Below are positions 33,230 to 36,847 of a DNA stretch of 36,847 bases, piece after piece (within the stretch, counting starts at the first letter, position 1; every line of letters starts with the position of its first letter). Origin of the DNA: Nitrosomonadales bacterium. GTDB lineage: Bacteria; Pseudomonadota; Gammaproteobacteria; Burkholderiales; Gallionellaceae. The notes under the pieces were generated by a model. The model did not search any database. It had not been told where the DNA came from and saw nothing but the letters and a program-made list of their open reading frames with translations. The stretch covers positions 1-36,847 of the forward strand of contig JANYJE010000084.1 of assembly GCA_025408405.1 (NCBI GenBank). Reading direction: 5' to 3'. The position numbers and the translations under genes are program-made.

Positions 33230-35074
33230 CTAGCGCCGGCCCCCGTTCGCCGCCTCCTCCACCACCTTGAGGAATGCGTCGCCATAACGCGCCAGCTTGG
33301 CCTGGCCTATCCCGCTGATGCGCCCCAGTTCGGTGAGGCTGGCGGGACGCTGGTTGAGAATTTCCAGCAGGGTGCTGTCGTGAAAAATGACGTAGGGTGG
33401 CACGCCCTGTTCGCGCGCGAGCTCCATGCGTTTTGCCTTGAGGACTTGCCACAGCGGGTCTTCGTTGGCGCCGGCAAAGGCTTCGCGTGCGCGTGCGCCG
33501 CGCTCGGCGCGGCTTGAGGTGCGCTTTACGGCTGCGGCATCGCGGCGCAGCCAAACTTCGCGCTCTCCGCGCAGCACCGGGCGCGCTTCTTCAGTAAGGC
33601 TCAAGCCGCCGTAGGCTTCCATCTGTACCTGCAGCAGGCCCGCCGCGACCAGTTGCCGGTACACGCTACCCCATTGCGCCTGCGTCAGTTCTTTTCCGAT
33701 GCCGAAGGTGCTGAGCTGCTGGTGCTGGAATTTTTCTGTCTGGGGAGTGTTCTTGCCGAGCAGCACGTCCACCAGATGGCCGACACCGAAGCGCTGGCCG
33801 CTACGGTACACGCAGGACAGCGCCATGCGCGCCGCTGCGGTGGCATTCCACGTATCTACCGGATTGAGGCAGTTGTCGCACTGGCCGCAATCGCCCGGAT
33901 GCGCCTCGCCGAAATAGCGCAGGATGGTCTGGTGGCGGCAGGCGGTGGACTCGCAAAAGCCCAGCAGCGCATCGAGTTTTTGCCGCTCCACGCGCTTCCT
34001 TTCTTCCGGCGCATCACCCGAGTCCAGCATCTGGCGCATGGACACCACATCGCCCAGGCCGTAAGTCATCCACGCGTTGGCAGGCAGGCCGTCGCGGCCG
34101 GCGCGGCCGGTTTCCTGGTAATAGCCTTCCATGCTCTTGGGCAGGTCGAGGTGGGCCACGAAGCGCACGTTGGGCTTGTCTATGCCCATGCCGAAGGCCA
34201 CGGTGGCCACCATCACCACACCCTCTTCGCGCAGGAATCTGCGCTGGTTGTTGTTGCGCGTGGCGGCGTCGAGCCCGGCGTGATAAGGCAACGCATCCCA
34301 GCCGCGCTCTTGCAACCACGCTGCGGTTTCCTCCACCTTCTTGCGCGACAGGCAATACACGATGCCGGCATCGTTGGCGTGCTCGGCCTCGAGAAAGGCT
34401 TGCAGCTGCTGGCGCGCATTGGCCTTGAGCGCGACGCGATAGCGGATGTTGGGACGGTCAAAGCTGGCGACAAACTGCTGCGCAGTTTCCAGCGCCAGAC
34501 GCTCGACGATCTCGCCACGCGTGGGTGCGTCGGCAGTGGCGGTGAGCGCGATGCGCGGCACCTCGGGAAAGCGTTGGTGCAACACGGTCAGCCCGCGATA
34601 CTCGGGGCGGAAATCGTGCCCCCATTGCGACACGCAATGCGCCTCGTCGATGGCGAACAGCGCCAGCCCGTGGCTTTCCTGCAGGCGCTGCAGCAGACTC
34701 AGGAAACCTTCCATCAGCAGGCGCTCGGGCGCGACATACAGCAGCTTGAGCTCACCGCGCAACAAACGGCTGGACACCTCGCGCGCAGCGCTGGCGTCCA
34801 GGCTGGAATTCAAGAACTCTGCTTGCACACCGAGCTGGTTCAGCGCTTCCACCTGGTTCTGCATCAGCGCAATCAGCGGCGACACCACGATACCCACACC
34901 AGGCCGCAACAAGGCAGGAAGCTGGTAGCACAGGGACTTGCCGCCGCCGGTCGGCATCAATACCAGCGCATCGCCACCGCCAACAACATGCTCGACGATG
35001 GCCTGCTGCCCGCCGCGGAAGGCTGCATAACCGAAAACGTCGAGGAGGATTTGCCGGGCTGAAGAGTTGGACAT
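33230..35074 (-). CDS. recQ: ATP-dependent DNA helicase RecQ
   Basis: RecQ unwinds DNA 3' to 5' in recombination and fork repair. From the ATG at 35074 ([16 protein letters not shown]) it has 614 residues. Visible are the Walker A motif [17 protein letters not shown] and [19 protein letters not shown] (DEAH plus aromatic-rich loop). TATADAPTR and the motif VI segment [15 protein letters not shown] follow. The zinc site is CESTACRHQ...DCGQCDNC, then the RQC domain and a C-terminal HRDC domain ending near [17 protein letters not shown]. The in-frame ATG at 35092 is less likely. Confidence 0.95.
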   Translation of the reverse strand: MSNSSARQILLDVFGYAAFRGGQQAIVEHVVGGGDALVLMPTGGGKSLCYQLPALLRPGVGIVVSPLIALMQNQVEALNQLGVQAEFLNSSLDASAAREVSSRLLRGELKLLYVAPERLLMEGFLSLLQRLQESHGLALFAIDEAHCVSQWGHDFRPEYRGLTVLHQRFPEVPRIALTATADAPTRGEIVERLALETAQQFVASFDRPNIRYRVALKANARQQLQAFLEAEHANDAGIVYCLSRKKVEETAAWLQERGWDALPYHAGLDAATRNNNQRRFLREEGVVMVATVAFGMGIDKPNVRFVAHLDLPKSMEGYYQETGRAGRDGLPANAWMTYGLGDVVSMRQMLDSGDAPEERKRVERQKLDALLGFCESTACRHQTILRYFGEAHPGDCGQCDNCLNPVDTWNATAAARMALSCVYRSGQRFGVGHLVDVLLGKNTPQTEKFQHQQLSTFGIGKELTQAQWGSVYRQLVAAGLLQVQMEAYGGLSLTEEARPVLRGEREVWLRRDAAAVKRTSSRAERGARAREAFAGANEDPLWQVLKAKRMELAREQGVPPYVIFHDSTLLEILNQRPASLTELGRISGIGQAKLARYGDAFLKVVEEAANGGRR

Positions 35075-35263
35075 AAATAAAAACCGGATCACTGTGACTG
35101 CAAAATCTGAGCCCGCTTAATATCACATTATGCGACGCAATGTGCGCCTGGCTTGCACGTACCAGCGCAAGTTCAATTAAATCAACAGCCGCCAATTGGC
35201 TCAATCTGGATACAACTACTTCTTCCGCGTCAATAGGTCAAACTATCTAGGCAGTTTAGCCAA

Positions 35264-35293
35264 TTGATAAGTTGCATTCCATAAGCAGATAAT
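35264..35293 (+). promoter_or_regulatory. Promoter of the riboswitch/GGDEF gene
   Basis: TTGATA (35264-35269), an 18-bp spacer and GATAAT (35288-35293) place the transcription start near 35300, just before the riboswitch. Confidence 0.6.
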
Positions 35294-35309
35294 GCGGCCC
35301 GTTACAAAA

Positions 35310-35396
35310 ACGAAAAGGCTAACTTGCTAAAAAGCAAGGGCGCAAAGTTTCCGGCCTAAAGGGTAAACCTATGGCGGCGGGACTGCCGAATAGCAC
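35310..35396 (+). promoter_or_regulatory. Cyclic-di-GMP-I (GEMM) riboswitch
   Basis: The RNA matches the GEMM-I pattern. AAAAGGCTAAC is followed by a hairpin with an AAAA tetraloop (CTTGCT 35323-35328 and AGCAAG 35333-35338). Next come the conserved GGCGCAAAG and CCGGCCTAA, and a second hairpin GGCGG-cggga-CTGCC (35373-35387) ending CCGA. It lies upstream of a GGDEF gene, as such riboswitches often do. The loop differs from the more usual GAAA. The 3' strand CTGCCG (35383-35388) can instead pair with CGGCAG (35401-35406), giving an alternative hairpin. Confidence 0.85.
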
Positions 35397-35416
35397 CTCG
35401 CGGCAGCCCCCTTAAT
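35383..35416 (+). terminator. Alternative hairpin of the riboswitch expression platform
   Basis: CTGCCG (35383-35388) and CGGCAG (35401-35406) pair, excluding the aptamer's last stem. CCCCCTTAATTTT follows. The T-run is imperfect, so transcription termination is plausible but not certain. Confidence 0.45.
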
Positions 35417-35432
35417 TTTCAGGGAAAGTCGC

Positions 35433-35564
35433 ATGCCAACACACTCACACCCCGGATCACCCTTTCCTGATAGCTGCTATCCCCGGCCCGCATTGCATTT
35501 CACATCCAGCTGCGTTGCAGCTTGCACGCCGCAGCACATCGACTGGGCAAAGCATGTCTGCTGA
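35433..35564 (+). CDS. Possible 43-residue leader peptide
   Basis: An ATG at 35433 with AGGGAAA upstream opens a short frame that ends in TGA at 35562-35564, inside the first codons of the GGDEF gene (overlap 11 bases). The peptide is Cys-, His- and Pro-rich (it begins MPTHSHPGSPFPDSC) and resembles no family I know. It may be a translated leader that couples riboswitch state to the main gene, or it may be chance. Confidence 0.3.
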   Translation: MPTHSHPGSPFPDSCYPRPALHFTSSCVAACTPQHIDWAKHVC

Positions 35565-36847
35565 TTCCAAATGCAATCCAGCCGCATGCAAAAATGTCGA
35601 GGCTACGCTAAGGACGAGCGATGACAAGCTCCATTCCCTGTTTGACTACGTAAACGACGGCCTGCTGATCCTGGATCAGGGCGGCCACATCAGGGACATT
35701 AATCGCACCGCTTACGAGCGCCTGGGCTATACCAAGGAAAATGTGCTGGGCAGGCACATTTCCCAACTGAACGATCCCAAATACAACCCCTTGCTGGCCG
35801 ATAGATTTGCGCTGGTCAATGCGCAAGGCCATGCCATGTTTGAATCTGCCCATCTGCACAAGAACGGCAGCGTGTTGCCGGTAGAGGTGAATATCCGCAC
35901 GATAGAGCTGAATGGGCAACCCATGTTTTTCAGCGTTGTCCGCGACATTACCGAGCGCAAGAAAACTGAACGCGCCCTGCTGATGATGCAACTCTCTATC
36001 GACAACATGGGCGACGGCGCTTTCTGGCTGACTCCTGATGGCCGGGTTGCCTATGCCAATGAAGCGGCGTGCCATGCTCTCGGCTACACCCAGCAGGAGA
36101 TGCTGAACTTGCGTGTGTTTGATTTCGACCCTGCAACCAATGCCGACATCTGGCCGTCTCACTGGGAAAACCTCAGGAAGATGGGCTCGCGCACCATTGA
36201 ATCGACACATCGCAGCAAACACGGAAAATCCATCCCGGTGGAGATCACCGTAAATCATGTGTGCTATGAAGATGAGGAGTATCACTGCACATTTGTGCGG
36301 GATATCAGCAAGCGCAAACAACAGCAGCGCGCGCTGAAGATGATGCAGTTTTCCATGGACAACATGAGTGATGCGACCTTCTGGTCCGCCGCTGATGGAC
36401 GGGTTGCGTATGCCAACATTGCAGCCTGCCGCTCTCTGGGCTATACGCTGGATGAGATGCTTGCCTTGCGCGTATGCGATATTGATCCGCAGATGCCCGC
36501 AGAGGCTTGGGCCGTACACTGGCAGGAGCTGAAGGCAATACGTTCGGTGACTATCGAATCGACGCATCGTGCCAAGGATGGGCGAATATTCCCGGTGGAA
36601 GTCTCGGTGAATTACATGCAATGCGAAGGCGAGGAATACCTCTGCGCTTTTGTGCGGGACATCACCTCACGCAAGCTGAATGAAGAAAAAGTCGCACGCC
36701 TGGCACATTTCGATGCGCTCACCGGCTTACCCAACCGCACCTTGCTCTATGACCGCCTCGAGCAGGCCATCGCCCAGGCCAATCGCCAAAAGCAGCGCAT
36801 CGCCGTGCTGTTCCTCGATCTGGATGGCTTCAAGGAAGTCAACGACA
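35554..36847 (+). CDS. Triple-PAS GGDEF diguanylate cyclase (5' part)
   Basis: The visible 431 residues hold three PAS domains at about 25-135, 145-255 and 265-373, each ending in a PAC-type D-I-[TS] segment. A GGDEF domain then begins (HFDALTGLPNRTLLYDRL at about 385, then VLFLDLDGFKEVND), where the window ends. The active-site GGDEF and any EAL domain are not seen. The second and third PAS domains are near duplicates (DGRVAYAN, RxxGYT, TIESTHR shared). No transmembrane segment or signal peptide is present, so cytoplasmic sensing is expected. Start ATG 35554 has only a weak ribosome site. The c-di-GMP riboswitch upstream implies feedback by the product. Confidence 0.9.
   Translation, partial: MSADSKCNPAACKNVEATLRTSDDKLHSLFDYVNDGLLILDQGGHIRDINRTAYERLGYTKENVLGRHISQLNDPKYNPLLADRFALVNAQGHAMFESAHLHKNGSVLPVEVNIRTIELNGQPMFFSVVRDITERKKTERALLMMQLSIDNMGDGAFWLTPDGRVAYANEAACHALGYTQQEMLNLRVFDFDPATNADIWPSHWENLRKMGSRTIESTHRSKHGKSIPVEITVNHVCYEDEEYHCTFVRDISKRKQQQRALKMMQFSMDNMSDATFWSAADGRVAYANIAACRSLGYTLDEMLALRVCDIDPQMPAEAWAVHWQELKAIRSVTIESTHRAKDGRIFPVEVSVNYMQCEGEEYLCAFVRDITSRKLNEEKVARLAHFDALTGLPNRTLLYDRLEQAIAQANRQKQRIAVLFLDLDGFKEVND

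Noticed and set aside
35608..36621. 337-residue minus-strand frame opposite the PAS/GGDEF gene
   Set aside because: The plus strand encodes clear PAS domains; the minus frame is a low-complexity shadow without domains.

Overview
The window is a chromosomal segment of a Gram-negative bacterium, most likely a betaproteobacterium of the Nitrosomonadales/Gallionellaceae type. This is inferred from the moderately high G+C, the mutL..miaA and exbB-exbD-lpxK-trm112-kdsB-adk gene orders, the OxyR/rubrerythrin/DUF3501 cluster, and the many short palindromic repeats. No rRNA, tRNA or CRISPR array was seen. About 35 genes are supported.

Layout. (1) 1-764: 5' part of pntA on the minus strand, with a leader that looks like an attenuator. 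(2) 970-7423: a mutL to miaA block interrupted by accessory genes. These are a higBA toxin-antitoxin pair, a 129-bp diverged copy of the mutL 3' end, an AT-rich SIR2-like (probable defence) gene and an MFS transporter; miaA and a DUF302 gene follow. (3) 7492-12167: ugd, oxyR, and a rubrerythrin / Fe-S oxidoreductase / DUF3501 peroxide-response cluster with a perfect operator-like palindrome. (4) 12314-23565, minus strand: an HDOD gene and a long lipid A L-Ara4N modification cluster (arnT, a single SMR gene, a second GT39 gene, a PAP2 phosphatase, arnB, arnC, a split arnA, arnD). A plus-strand ccdAB module sits between arnB and arnC. (5) 23719-25050: xseA on the minus strand. (6) 25051-25602: AT-rich non-coding DNA with a cluster of DnaA-box-like sites. 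(7) 25603-30422: exbB, exbD, lpxK, trm112, kdsB, adk, a GlcG-family gene and a gamma-carbonic-anhydrase-like gene. (8) 30490-35074: a WbuC cupin and an EamA transporter (minus), mipA/ompV (plus), recQ (minus). (9) 35264-36847: a promoter, a cyclic-di-GMP-I (GEMM) riboswitch and the first 431 codons of a triple-PAS GGDEF protein cut by the window end.

How the genes fit together. ugd makes UDP-glucuronate, the precursor used by the arn cluster, so the two share an envelope theme with lpxK, kdsB and mipA. OxyR has both redox cysteines and lies directly upstream of the rubrerythrin cluster, which it probably regulates. The GGDEF gene makes c-di-GMP and carries a c-di-GMP riboswitch in its own leader, which implies feedback.

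The most unusual features are: the duplicated mutL tail flanking higBA and abutting the SIR2-like gene; palindromic repeats inside the reading frames of mutL (twice), kdsB and the arn formyltransferase; the toxin-antitoxin insertion in the arn cluster; and the DnaA-box cluster upstream of exbB.
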